A stretch of 43,081 bases of DNA, from NCBI GenBank assembly GCA_900543915.1, contig UQTB01000019.1, positions 1-43,081 on the forward strand, read 5' to 3'. Below, one piece after another: positions 7,681 to 15,342 of the stretch (positions are counted from its first letter, which is position 1; each line of letters starts with the position of its first letter). The notes beneath the pieces were generated by a model. The model made no database searches and was not told where the DNA came from. It was given only the letters and a program-made list of their open reading frames with translations. This DNA comes from an uncultured Eubacteriales bacterium. GTDB lineage: Bacteria; Bacillota; Clostridia; Christensenellales; Borkfalkiaceae. The translations under genes and the position numbers were made by a program.

Positions 7681-9999
7681 ATGAATAAGAAGAGAAAAGG
7701 GTTTACCATCGTAGAGTTGGTGATTGTCATCGCGGTGATCGCCATTTTGGCGGCGGTTCTGATTCCTACGTTTGCAAGCCTTATCGAACAGGCTCGCGTC
7801 AGTGCCGATACTGCTTTGGTAAAGAATCTGAATTTGGTTTTGACGGCGGATGAGGCGGAAAACGGAAAACGCACGACGATGTCTGACGCGTTGACTGTCG
7901 CCGAAGAAGGCGGTTATGTGGTCGACAAACTGACGCCGACGAGTTCGGGGGAAATTGTCTGGGACAGCGTTTCAAACCGCTTCGCGCTGTTGGATCAGGA
8001 GGGCAAGTTAAAGTTCGGGGTTTCCGGTACGGATTTTAACGATGCTTCCGCGGTGCGGGCCAATGTTTGGAAAATTACGGATGATTTAGAAGAAGTCACT
8101 TCGGATGCTCCGAAATTCAGCTATTATCTCAAAGAGGGCGTGTATGCCGATACCGAACTGAATATCGGAACGGGTATCGACGTAGGCGAAAATAGGAACA
8201 TCAATATTGCTTACGCAACTTCATTCAGCGGCACGGTGACCGTCCGTATGAACGGAGGAACCCTGAAAGTATCTGCACCGAATGGCGCTGTTCAATCTTA
8301 CGGCGAAAAAACGCGGGTGACGATCGACGCCGTTGCAATGAACTCTTATCATGAGTATGGTTCCGTCAGCGAAATCATGACGCTTGTTTCCGGGCGTGTG
8401 CAGGTAATGAACGGTGGAAGCGTTACGGCAATTGCCGTCTCTGCGACCGAAAAGGAAAAAGCGACGGTCCAAATTTTATCGGGTGCAAATGTAGTAAAAA
8501 TTGCGGTTGCAAACGACGAAATGAAGAACGCAGTCAGCGGCGCCGAAGAAGCAGATATTGTTGTCGGCAGCGGAGAAGCTGTCTTTTTCGGCGGCGGCTC
8601 CGGAACGAAAGAGGATCCCTATCAGATCGGAACAGATGCGCACCTTCGGTCTATCGCTATTTTCGGGAGCGAAATGCGGAAAGGAAACGCCTATTATTTT
8701 ACTTTGACGGCCGATGTCACATTTACGCGTACGTCGTCCAGCGATGTGGTTACGTCTTTTTTCTGCGGCGCCTTTGACGGTCAGTCTCACAAAATTACGC
8801 TGGATTCCGTGAGAGGTCTTGCCAACGACGGGTACGGTTCCGTCTGGTTCTTTACGGATCCGGTAGGAATCGTTGAAATGAGTAATTTCAACGTATTTTA
8901 CCGTACCGGAGGTGTTGCCTCGATCTGTAAAGCCTGGAACGACGATCACAACGACGAGCAGAAAAAAGCCGACGGCGTTATCTTTACGAACGTCAATATG
9001 GGAGACGAGAGCGTCAAAGGAACGGAAGTGGAGCTGTTCCGGAATGCCGGAGGATTTTGCAACTATGCCAGCGTAGGGACGCTTACGCTGACGGGATGCA
9101 ACAATTATTACAGTCTTTATTCAGATAACGCGCAGCTGTTTTCGGGCGTATTTCTGGGGGCAGGTATCACGTATTTTGGAACGCTGAAGTTTGAAAACTG
9201 CCATAACTACGGCGATGTCCGCGGGGCAAATATCGGCGTGTTCGGAGGCAATTTTTATCAAACGCAATATGAGAACATCTCCGGAATCATGGTTAAACCC
9301 TTCCAGGAACGCGTCATTTTTGAAAACTGTTCCAACGAAGGAACGATCTCTTATTATACCAATGCCGGCTTGCTTGGTTATCAGCACAATGAAAAGAATC
9401 TGATAGACGGCAAGTATGTTATCAATCAGTCTTACAAAAAAGATGATACTTCCATCTCGTGTCCTTACGAATATACTTTGACGGGGATCACGTATGATTC
9501 TGCGTCGCTCGTTCATTTGGGTGCGAACGGACTCTCCCTCAACGCGGAAGGAGATAAACTTATCATGACGAAAGGTGAGGTCAGCGGGGCAAGCGCGTAT
9601 TATATCAACTTTTCTACGTCTGCAACCTGGAGCAGCCGGGACGGACAGTCCGGATCGCAATACCTGAATCTGCGGTTTGCCGTTTCTGTCGGAGAGGAAA
9701 GTCAGAAAGAGCTCGATCCGCTTGCTTCCTCTAAGATGATGGATAAAACTTCGTACGAAGATAAATACGGAACGCTTCCATCCGAGCTCGTCTGGAATAA
9801 GATCGACGGTTATCAGGGGATTACTTATTGGTATGATCAGACTAATAAAATATACGTCATCAATTTTACCGAACTGAGCAGAGAAACCGGTTCTACGTAT
9901 CTTTTAAGAACAGCGGATAAAAACGGCGTTACTCCTTCGAAATATATCAGCGTATATGATGCCGAAGGAAAGCTGCTCGCTCTTTCCAATACAAAATAG
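7681..9999 (+). CDS. Very large prepilin-like surface protein
   Basis: The protein is 772 aa. It starts with a class III (type IV pilin) signal: a basic MNKKRKG, cleavage before FTIVE with the conserved Glu at +5, and a hydrophobic helix to about residue 33. Pilins are usually 120-200 aa, so the 730-residue ectodomain is exceptional. It contains beta-strand repeats (VTVRMNGG..., VQVMNGGS..., VQILSGAN) and, near residue 315, GSGTKEDPYQIGTDAHL, which resembles the opening of GLUG/right-handed beta-helix adhesin regions. It probably sits on the cell surface via a pilus-type assembly machine; none is encoded in the window. The ribosome site GGAGAG precedes 7681; the frame to 7621 covers the hairpin leader and is not used. 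Confidence 0.8.
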   Translation: MNKKRKGFTIVELVIVIAVIAILAAVLIPTFASLIEQARVSADTALVKNLNLVLTADEAENGKRTTMSDALTVAEEGGYVVDKLTPTSSGEIVWDSVSNRFALLDQEGKLKFGVSGTDFNDASAVRANVWKITDDLEEVTSDAPKFSYYLKEGVYADTELNIGTGIDVGENRNINIAYATSFSGTVTVRMNGGTLKVSAPNGAVQSYGEKTRVTIDAVAMNSYHEYGSVSEIMTLVSGRVQVMNGGSVTAIAVSATEKEKATVQILSGANVVKIAVANDEMKNAVSGAEEADIVVGSGEAVFFGGGSGTKEDPYQIGTDAHLRSIAIFGSEMRKGNAYYFTLTADVTFTRTSSSDVVTSFFCGAFDGQSHKITLDSVRGLANDGYGSVWFFTDPVGIVEMSNFNVFYRTGGVASICKAWNDDHNDEQKKADGVIFTNVNMGDESVKGTEVELFRNAGGFCNYASVGTLTLTGCNNYYSLYSDNAQLFSGVFLGAGITYFGTLKFENCHNYGDVRGANIGVFGGNFYQTQYENISGIMVKPFQERVIFENCSNEGTISYYTNAGLLGYQHNEKNLIDGKYVINQSYKKDDTSISCPYEYTLTGITYDSASLVHLGANGLSLNAEGDKLIMTKGEVSGASAYYINFSTSATWSSRDGQSGSQYLNLRFAVSVGEESQKELDPLASSKMMDKTSYEDKYGTLPSELVWNKIDGYQGITYWYDQTNKIYVINFTELSRETGSTYLLRTADKNGVTPSKYISVYDAEGKLLALSNTK

Positions 10000-10037
10000 A
10001 TGTCGCTTCACATGAATTTCGGCTTTGCTGCATAGAC

Positions 10038-10072
10038 AAAAAGCCCTCCGCTGAATCAGCGGAGGGCTTTTT
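10038..10072. terminator. Strong bidirectional terminator
   Basis: AAAAAGCCCTCCGCTGA pairs with TCAGCGGAGGGCTTTTT around a one-base centre. It ends the prepilin gene and could also stop transcripts from the convergent shell-protein gene. A weaker stem CAAATC/GATTTG at 10084-10104 lies nearer that gene. Confidence 0.85.
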
Positions 10073-10146
10073 CTGCCAAGAACAAATCTGAAAACCGGAT
10101 TTGTAAAGAGAGGGGATGAATGAAGCAGATTTATACCGTACAAAAT

Positions 10147-10878
10147 TCACTCTTCCGCGAGCCAGGGTTTCGAGGGCGTCTCGGGGTAGCTGCCCAACGA
10201 GACGAGAAGCTCCAGCCCGATCCGCTCTGCAGCCGTCACCGCTTCCCGCACGGCGGAGGCCTCTCCCGAAAACGCCAGAATCACTTCGTTCGAGTGGCTG
10301 GTGCCCCGGTCGGGCGTAGCGTATTTTACGACGGAGACGTCCGCCGCTTTCAGCGCGGTATCCGCCATTACCAGACCGATCGCCGCGGGAGAACCGGCGA
10401 GAAAGCCGAAGGCTTCTCCCTTTTTTGCGCCGAACGCCTTAACGAGCGCGTCTCCCGCGTTTGCGGTGTACGTAAATTCAAGGTGCCCCGCCGCGCTGAT
10501 ATAGAGTTCTCCGGCATAGAAGTTCGTCCGTTCGAGGGCGATTTCCATGCAGCGGCGCACGTCGGATACGTTTTTTCCTCCCACGACGACGTAATTCCCG
10601 TGTCCGCCCCAGCCCTTGGTGTCCCGCGGGAGCTCGACGGAGAGCACTTCGGTGTTCGTCGCTTTGACAGCGTCGTCGATCGCGGTCAGCTGTCCCGCAG
10701 CGCCGGTGCGCGAGGAAAAGACCCCCAGCGCGCGGCAGGAGGTGCCGAGAGCCATTTCCCGGATCAGCTGTTCGTCTGCCCCGGCGATGACCAGAGCGAT
10801 GGTATCGAGGACTGCCGTCCCCACGAATTCCGCCCGGCTGCATGCGGTCGGAAGATGAGAAAATTTCAAATAAAACAC
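10147..10878 (-). CDS. pduB: PduB-type microcompartment shell protein (tandem BMC)
   Basis: The protein is 243 aa. Two BMC-type domains in tandem are seen: EFVGTAVLDTIALVIAG... with VKATNTEVLSVELPRDTKG, and AGHLEFTYTANAGDAL... with SHSNEVILAFSG and AVREAVTAAERIG. These match PduB, the trimeric shell tile of 1,2-propanediol microcompartments, better than EutL. The short N terminus corresponds to the PduB' form, without the longer extension that in Salmonella PduB helps bind the enzyme core. The start is GTG with AAGGA 5 bases upstream. It has its own promoter, but no other shell or diol/ethanolamine gene lies in the window, which is odd because shells need hexamer and pentamer proteins too. 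Confidence 0.85.
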   Translation of the reverse strand: MFYLKFSHLPTACSRAEFVGTAVLDTIALVIAGADEQLIREMALGTSCRALGVFSSRTGAAGQLTAIDDAVKATNTEVLSVELPRDTKGWGGHGNYVVVGGKNVSDVRRCMEIALERTNFYAGELYISAAGHLEFTYTANAGDALVKAFGAKKGEAFGFLAGSPAAIGLVMADTALKAADVSVVKYATPDRGTSHSNEVILAFSGEASAVREAVTAAERIGLELLVSLGSYPETPSKPWLAEE

Positions 10879-10902
10879 CGTATCCTTACAGATTCTGTAC
10901 TT

Positions 10903-10931
10903 ATTGTAACCAAACGGAGCGCATTTGTCAA
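10903..10931 (-). promoter_or_regulatory. Promoter of the shell-protein gene
   Basis: On the minus strand TTGACA, a 17-base spacer and TACAAT, about 25 bases upstream of the GTG start. Confidence 0.75.
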
Positions 10932-10960
10932 ACGGTTGCGGAAAAGCCGCGCGGAAATCA

Positions 10961-10989
10961 TTGCAAAAATACCCGAAACGTGCTAAAAT
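10961..10989 (+). promoter_or_regulatory. Promoter of the nth-obgE-yhbY operon
   Basis: TTGCAA, a 17-base spacer and TAAAAT. The leader holds AGAGGAA just before the nth start. Confidence 0.65.
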
Positions 10990-11011
10990 ATTCTGAAAAG
11001 AGGAACTTACG

Positions 11012-11635
11012 ATGGAAAAACAAACCGCAGAAAAAATCGTAGAGGCGCTTTCCGGCGTCTATCCGGACAAGCCCGCGCTCAGATACGAAACGGAGTTTCA
11101 GCTGCTGATCGCCGTAATCCTGTCCGCGCAGTGCACGGACGAGCGCGTCAACCGCGTCACGGCGGAACTCTTCCCGGAATACGGCACGCCTGAAAAAATG
11201 CTTACGCTGACCAAGGAGGAATTGGGCAAAAAGATCTTTTCCTGCGGGCTCTACAACAGCAAGGCGGAGCATATTTTGAGCGCTTGCAGCGATATCGTCA
11301 CGCGCTTTCACGGAGAAGTGCCGCGCACGCTGGAAGAACTGCGCACGCTCGCGGGCGTGGGAAGAAAGACGGCCAACGTCGTCTATTCTGTGGCGATGGG
11401 GGGAGACGCGATCGCGGTCGACACCCACGTCTTCCGCGTATCCAACCGGATCGGGCTGGCGCACGCGAAAGACGTCCTGAACACCGAAAAGCAGCTGATG
11501 GCGATTCTGCCGCAGAAGGACTGGTCCCGCACGCACCACTACCTCATCTATCTGGGCAGAAACGTCTGCAAGGCGGGGAAGGGCGCGAATTGCGGGGCGT
11601 GCCCCGTTTACGAGTATTGCGAGAGGAATTTATAG
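11012..11635 (+). CDS. nth: Endonuclease III
   Basis: The protein is 207 aa. It is a base-excision repair enzyme that removes oxidised pyrimidines and cuts the abasic site. The helix-hairpin-helix LAGVGRKTANVV carries the catalytic Lys (K119), followed by the GPD Asp in VDTHVFR (D137). The C terminus has the iron-sulphur ligands C186, C194, C197 and C203. It is first in an operon; its stop codon is directly followed by the obgE ATG, and the obgE ribosome site (AGAGGAA) lies in the last nth codons. Confidence 0.95.
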   Translation: MEKQTAEKIVEALSGVYPDKPALRYETEFQLLIAVILSAQCTDERVNRVTAELFPEYGTPEKMLTLTKEELGKKIFSCGLYNSKAEHILSACSDIVTRFHGEVPRTLEELRTLAGVGRKTANVVYSVAMGGDAIAVDTHVFRVSNRIGLAHAKDVLNTEKQLMAILPQKDWSRTHHYLIYLGRNVCKAGKGANCGACPVYEYCERNL

Positions 11636-12901
11636 ATGTTTATCGACAGAGCGCAAATTGAGATCAAGGCGGGAAACGGAGGCGACGGCATCACTTCCTT
11701 TCTCCACTACAAGGGCGTCGTCAACGGCGGCCCTGACGGCGGAGACGGGGGAAAGGGGGGCGACATCGTCTTCCGCGCCGACCGTCACGTCAACAATCTC
11801 GCCGATTATTACTATAAAAATAAATATTTCGCGGAGGACGGAAGCCGCGGCGAACCCAAAAACATGTTCGGCAAGGCGGGAAAAAATCTCGTCTTAAACG
11901 TCCCCCTCGGCACGGTGATCCGGGATGCGGAGACCGAAAACATCATCGCCGATCTCTATTACGAGGGGCAGGAGGTCACCGTTCTGACGGGCGGAGACGG
12001 GGGAAAGGGCAACGCGCGCTTTTCCAACAGCCGCCGCCACGCGCCGCACTTTTCCCAGACCGGCGAAAAGACGGAGAAAAAGCGCGTTCTGCTGGAGCTG
12101 AAGACCATTGCGGACGTCGGGCTGATCGGCTTCCCCAACGTGGGGAAATCCACGCTCCTCTCCAAAGTGACCAAGGCGCGCCCCAAGATCGCAAACTATC
12201 ACTTTACCACGCTGTCGCCCAACCTCGGCGTCGTAAATTACTACGACGACTCCTTTGTCCTGGCGGATATCCCCGGGCTGATCGAGGGCGCGGCGGAAGG
12301 CGCCGGGCTGGGGCACGATTTTCTGCGCCACATCGAGCGCACGCGCATGCTGATTCACGTGGTGGACGTTTCGGGCATGGAAGGGCGGGATCCCTATGAA
12401 GACTACCGAAAGATCAACGCGGAGCTGGCGGAGTACAGCGAAGTGCTTTCCCGCCTGCCGCAGATCGTGGCGCTCAACAAGTGCGACGTATTCGGCGCGG
12501 AGGAAAACGCAAAGGCCTTTACGGAAAAGCTGAAAGGCGCCGCGCCGGTGTTTTCCATCGAGGCGGTCAGCGGAGCGGGAACGAAAGCGCTGCTGGACGC
12601 GACGGTGAAACTGCTGAAGGAGCTTCCCCCGCCCGCGCCGCTGGAATACGAGCCCTTCGTCTACGAAAAGCCGGAGCGGCTGACGTACGAGATTCTGGAA
12701 AACGACGACGGGTCGTTCGAGATCGTCGGCACGCTGGTGGACGTGCTGTCGCGCAACGTGGTGATCTCCGACATGCACTCCTTCGCCTATATGCAGAAGG
12801 TGCTGAAGGATCGGGGGATTTTCAAAGAACTGCGCGCAAAGGGCGCGAAGAACGGCACGGCGATCGTGATCGGCGGCATCGAATTTGAATTCATGGATTG
12901 A
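11636..12901 (+). CDS. obgE: GTPase Obg
   Basis: The protein is 421 aa. It is an essential GTPase that acts in late 50S ribosome assembly and stress control. The glycine-rich Obg fold (residues 1-158, with GGPDGGDGGKGG) is followed by the G domain: GFPNVGKST (G1), the switch region with HFTTL, DIPGLIEGA (G3) and NKCD (G4). The C-terminal OCT domain found in Gram-positive Obg proteins follows from about 340. The length is normal. No gap separates it from nth, so the two are cotranslated. Confidence 0.97.
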   Translation: MFIDRAQIEIKAGNGGDGITSFLHYKGVVNGGPDGGDGGKGGDIVFRADRHVNNLADYYYKNKYFAEDGSRGEPKNMFGKAGKNLVLNVPLGTVIRDAETENIIADLYYEGQEVTVLTGGDGGKGNARFSNSRRHAPHFSQTGEKTEKKRVLLELKTIADVGLIGFPNVGKSTLLSKVTKARPKIANYHFTTLSPNLGVVNYYDDSFVLADIPGLIEGAAEGAGLGHDFLRHIERTRMLIHVVDVSGMEGRDPYEDYRKINAELAEYSEVLSRLPQIVALNKCDVFGAEENAKAFTEKLKGAAPVFSIEAVSGAGTKALLDATVKLLKELPPPAPLEYEPFVYEKPERLTYEILENDDGSFEIVGTLVDVLSRNVVISDMHSFAYMQKVLKDRGIFKELRAKGAKNGTAIVIGGIEFEFMD

Positions 12902-12910
12902 GGAGAAGAT

Positions 12911-13204
12911 ATGTTTACTTCAAAGCAGAGGAGCAATTTAAGGAGTCTCGCGGCAAAGGAAGATACCATCATGCAGGTGGGCAAAAACGGGATTTCCGAT
13001 CATCTGGTGCAGTCGCTCTCGGACGCGCTGGATAAGCGGGAACTGATCAAGATCTCCGTTCTGGAAAATGCGGAGGCGGATGCAAAGGCGTTTTCCGTCC
13101 GATTGGCGGAAGCGCTGTCGGCGGAAGTCGTGGCGGTGATCGGCAGAAAGATCATCCTGTACCGCCGCTCGGAAAAGGAGAATGCCCGCCATATCGCCTT
13201 TTAA
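12911..13204 (+). CDS. yhbY: YhbY-family CRM-domain RNA-binding protein
   Basis: The protein is 97 aa, one CRM domain. The signature is LRSLA, then QVGKNGISDHLVQSLSDALDKRELIKISVLEN and the closing VVAVIGRKIILYRRS with the GXX(K/R) loop. Family members bind pre-50S particles, in keeping with the upstream obgE. GAGGAG lies 6 bases before the start, and only 9 bases separate it from obgE. It is the last gene of the operon. Confidence 0.93.
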   Translation: MFTSKQRSNLRSLAAKEDTIMQVGKNGISDHLVQSLSDALDKRELIKISVLENAEADAKAFSVRLAEALSAEVVAVIGRKIILYRRSEKENARHIAF

Positions 13205-13254
13205 GTGCGAAATATCGGCTGACGCGAAATATCAGAATTAACAGAAGAGCAAAC

Positions 13255-13291
13255 AAATCCCCCGCGCGCCCGTCCGGCGCGCGGGGGATTT
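13255..13291. terminator. Bidirectional terminator between yhbY and the TetR gene
   Basis: A 16-bp stem AAATCCCCCGCGCGCC/GGCGCGCGGGGGATTT with a 5-base loop; A and T tracts allow use in both directions. Confidence 0.85.
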
Positions 13292-13358
13292 GTTCTCCGT
13301 CCGCCCCTCGGGAAAAAACAAGGGGCAAGCCGGCAGATTCCGAATGAATCGTACGGGA

Positions 13359-13904
13359 TCAGTTTTTTTTCTCTTTCAGCGTTCGGAACCGGTCGTAGTT
13401 GAAGCAGGCGATAAAGAGCGTGTCCGCGACGGCTTCAAGGGGCTCCGCACAGCAGTCCTTCACCCATTGTATGGAGACGTTGTAAACCATGCCCGCGTAA
13501 GCGTAGGAGAGATAAGCGGCCTGCGGTTTGTCGCTGTAGGCAAAGTCCCGTTGAAAACTCCTGTTGAGATACTCCAGATAGAGATACTCGAGGTGCGAAG
13601 CCTGCAGCAGCAGGACGAAGTCCTGATAGGCGTGCAGCATTTTCAGGACCGAACGGATGACGTCGTAATAGTCCTCGTCGCAGCGGGGAATGTAGCGGAT
13701 GTTTTCGTTGAACTTTTCGTTCAGGCGGTTGAAATAGTAGACGATCACCGATTCTTTATCCGTAAAGTAGCGATAAAAGGTCGCCCTGCCGACGCCTGCG
13801 CGCTTTACGATCTCGGTGACGGTGATGTCCCGAAAGTCCTTTGCCTTCATCAGTTTCAGAAGCGCTTCCGCGATATAATGCCGCGTGTAATCGGTTTCCT
13901 GCAC
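13359..13904 (-). CDS. TetR/AcrR family transcriptional regulator
   Basis: The protein is 181 aa. The N-terminal helix-turn-helix is typical: FRDITVTEIVKRAGVGRATFYRYFTDKESVIVYYF (about residues 23-57). The C-terminal ligand/dimer domain is of the shorter TetR_C_7 or DhaS-like type with no recognisable ligand signature. The start is GTG with AAAGGAG 10 bases upstream. It is divergent from two membrane-protein genes whose promoter region holds a candidate operator, so it most likely represses them and itself. Confidence 0.88.
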   Translation of the reverse strand: MQETDYTRHYIAEALLKLMKAKDFRDITVTEIVKRAGVGRATFYRYFTDKESVIVYYFNRLNEKFNENIRYIPRCDEDYYDVIRSVLKMLHAYQDFVLLLQASHLEYLYLEYLNRSFQRDFAYSDKPQAAYLSYAYAGMVYNVSIQWVKDCCAEPLEAVADTLFIACFNYDRFRTLKEKKN

Positions 13905-13977
13905 GATACAATTTCTCCTTTTTGTTTCATTTCGGCGGTCGTTTTCCGCCCGTTTGTCTCAACGGGGGGGCTTTCGG

Positions 13978-14007
13978 TTGCCTGCCTCTGCCGCTCAGTG
14001 CTATAAT
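13978..14007 (+). promoter_or_regulatory. Promoter of the two-gene membrane-protein operon
   Basis: TTGCCT, an 18-base spacer and a perfect TATAAT; start near 14014, just before the candidate operator. Confidence 0.6.
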
Positions 14008-14022
14008 CAGACCGACAAAAGC

Positions 14023-14057
14023 GAAACAGCTGTCTCTCAATATGATACAACTGTTTC
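14023..14057. promoter_or_regulatory. Candidate TetR-family operator
   Basis: GAAACAG (14023-14029) and CTGTTTC (14051-14057) form an inverted repeat with outer arms 35 bp apart. Each arm lies within a near-palindrome, ACAGCTGT and ACAACTGT. The site follows the predicted start of the right-hand operon and lies between it and the TetR gene. Confidence 0.5.
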
Positions 14058-14087
14058 AGAAAAAAGTCAAATAAAAGGAGGTTCAGG

Positions 14088-14624
14088 ATGGAAAAGAATT
14101 TTAAATTGTACGATTACAAGAACAAAACGGTGAAACAGAGCGAACAAACCGCCGAGACGGATTTTTACGGGGCGTTCGGCTGGGAGCCGGCGGATATTTC
14201 GCCCGCGATGCCCGGGAGCGTGACGATCACGTTCCGCCGCGACCGCAAAGCGGAACACAAGGCGGAGCTCGTGCGCCTGGAGAAAAAGGCGGAGGGGCTG
14301 AGAGAAAACGGGGCAAAGCTGAAGAAAGAGAGAACCAGGGGCGCGTCGGTCTTTGCGTGGACGTTCGGCAGCTGTTCCGCGCTGCTGCTGGGCGGGGGGA
14401 TGAGCCTCACGATGCTCGTGACGGACAGCCTGCCTGCCATGATCGGGGGGATCGCACTGGGGATTGCCGGCATCGCGCTCTGCGCGTTAAACTATCTATT
14501 TTATCGCCGCCTCGCCGCGAAAAAGACGGAGAAGCTCCTGCCGCTGGAAGAGGAAAACGGCGAGAAGCTGGCGGTCGTCTGCGAGCAGGCGCACGAACTC
14601 GCCGCGAACGGCGAACTCCTTTAA
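14088..14624 (+). CDS. Hypothetical membrane protein, two TM segments
   Basis: The protein is 178 aa. A polar N terminus (about 60 residues) leads to a charged, probably coiled-coil stretch (AEHKAELVRLEKKAEGLRENG). Two hydrophobic helices follow (about residues 93-140), then a charged C-terminal tail. AAAGGAGG stands before the start. It is the first gene of a two-gene operon under the probable TetR site. No family recognised. Confidence 0.75.
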   Translation: MEKNFKLYDYKNKTVKQSEQTAETDFYGAFGWEPADISPAMPGSVTITFRRDRKAEHKAELVRLEKKAEGLRENGAKLKKERTRGASVFAWTFGSCSALLLGGGMSLTMLVTDSLPAMIGGIALGIAGIALCALNYLFYRRLAAKKTEKLLPLEEENGEKLAVVCEQAHELAANGELL

Positions 14625-14627
14625 GGC

Positions 14628-15281
14628 GTGAAAAAGCCGGGAGAGCTGTGGCGGGCGTATCGGGAAGCGGATCTGCGCGCGAGAAGCCGTCTGATCGCGG
14701 TCTTCACCATGATTGCGAATTTCGTCACGGCGGCGGGAAAAGTCGCAATCGGGATTGTTTCTTCCTCCTTCTTCGTGCTGATTTCGGGCGCTTATTCCGC
14801 CGGAGTGGGCGCCTGTAAACAGATTTTTTACCGCGGTGCCGCGCGGGCGGCCGACCGGGAAGAGGAATGGAAGTATTATCGGAATATCGCCGTCGGGCTG
14901 TTGCTGTCCGGTCTCTTTTACGGCGTTTCCATGGTCCGCTATTTCTTCTCGCCGGACGTCGTGCGCTATGATACGATCGTGGGGATCTCCATTGCGGCGT
15001 TCGCCTTTCTGGATCTGGGGCTGGCGATCGCGGGGCTGGTCCGTTCGGGCAGGCGGAAAGATCTGCTGCTGTCCGGACTGAAAACGGTCAACTTTTCGGG
15101 AGCGCTCGCGGCGATCGCGCTGACGCAGGCGGCGCTGCTCTCATTCTCGGGGGAAGAGGGCGTTTCCCCCGCGGTCTTACAGGGCAACGCCGCGATGGGC
15201 ATTCTGGTCGGCGCCGTCTCCTGCCTGCTCGCCCTGCGGATGCTGGTGCGGTTCGGGAAAAGAGACCGCCTGCAAGGCTGA
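14628..15281 (+). CDS. Hypothetical membrane protein, distantly CDF-like
   Basis: The protein is 217 aa with five or six hydrophobic helices. It starts with GTG three bases after the preceding stop codon, so it is likely translationally coupled. The segment from about residue 21 (SRLIAVFTMIANFVTAAGKV..., SSSFFVLISGAYSAGVGA) recalls the first two helices of cation diffusion facilitators. However, the Asp/His metal-site residues normally in the second helix are absent and the C-terminal metal domain is missing. If related, it is unlikely to move zinc by the usual route. Function unknown. Confidence 0.7.
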   Translation: MKKPGELWRAYREADLRARSRLIAVFTMIANFVTAAGKVAIGIVSSSFFVLISGAYSAGVGACKQIFYRGAARAADREEEWKYYRNIAVGLLLSGLFYGVSMVRYFFSPDVVRYDTIVGISIAAFAFLDLGLAIAGLVRSGRRKDLLLSGLKTVNFSGALAAIALTQAALLSFSGEEGVSPAVLQGNAAMGILVGAVSCLLALRMLVRFGKRDRLQG

Positions 15282-15307
15282 TTCGGCAAATTTCGGGAAA
15301 ATCCCCC

Positions 15308-15336
15308 TTGCGCGTGCGTGCGTTTTGTGGTACAAT
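15308..15336 (+). promoter_or_regulatory. Promoter of the AlbA/ATPase gene (leaderless)
   Basis: TTGCGC, a 17-base spacer and TACAAT. The expected start base is the A of the ATG at 15343. Confidence 0.6.
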
Positions 15337-15342
15337 GTCGGT

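Noticed and set aside
10120..10986. 288-codon plus-strand frame with GAGAGGGG upstream
   Set aside because: The ribosome-like site is tempting, but the frame is antisense to the clear PduB homologue.
11894..12778. 294-codon minus-strand frame
   Set aside because: Antisense to obgE, whose motifs are unambiguous.
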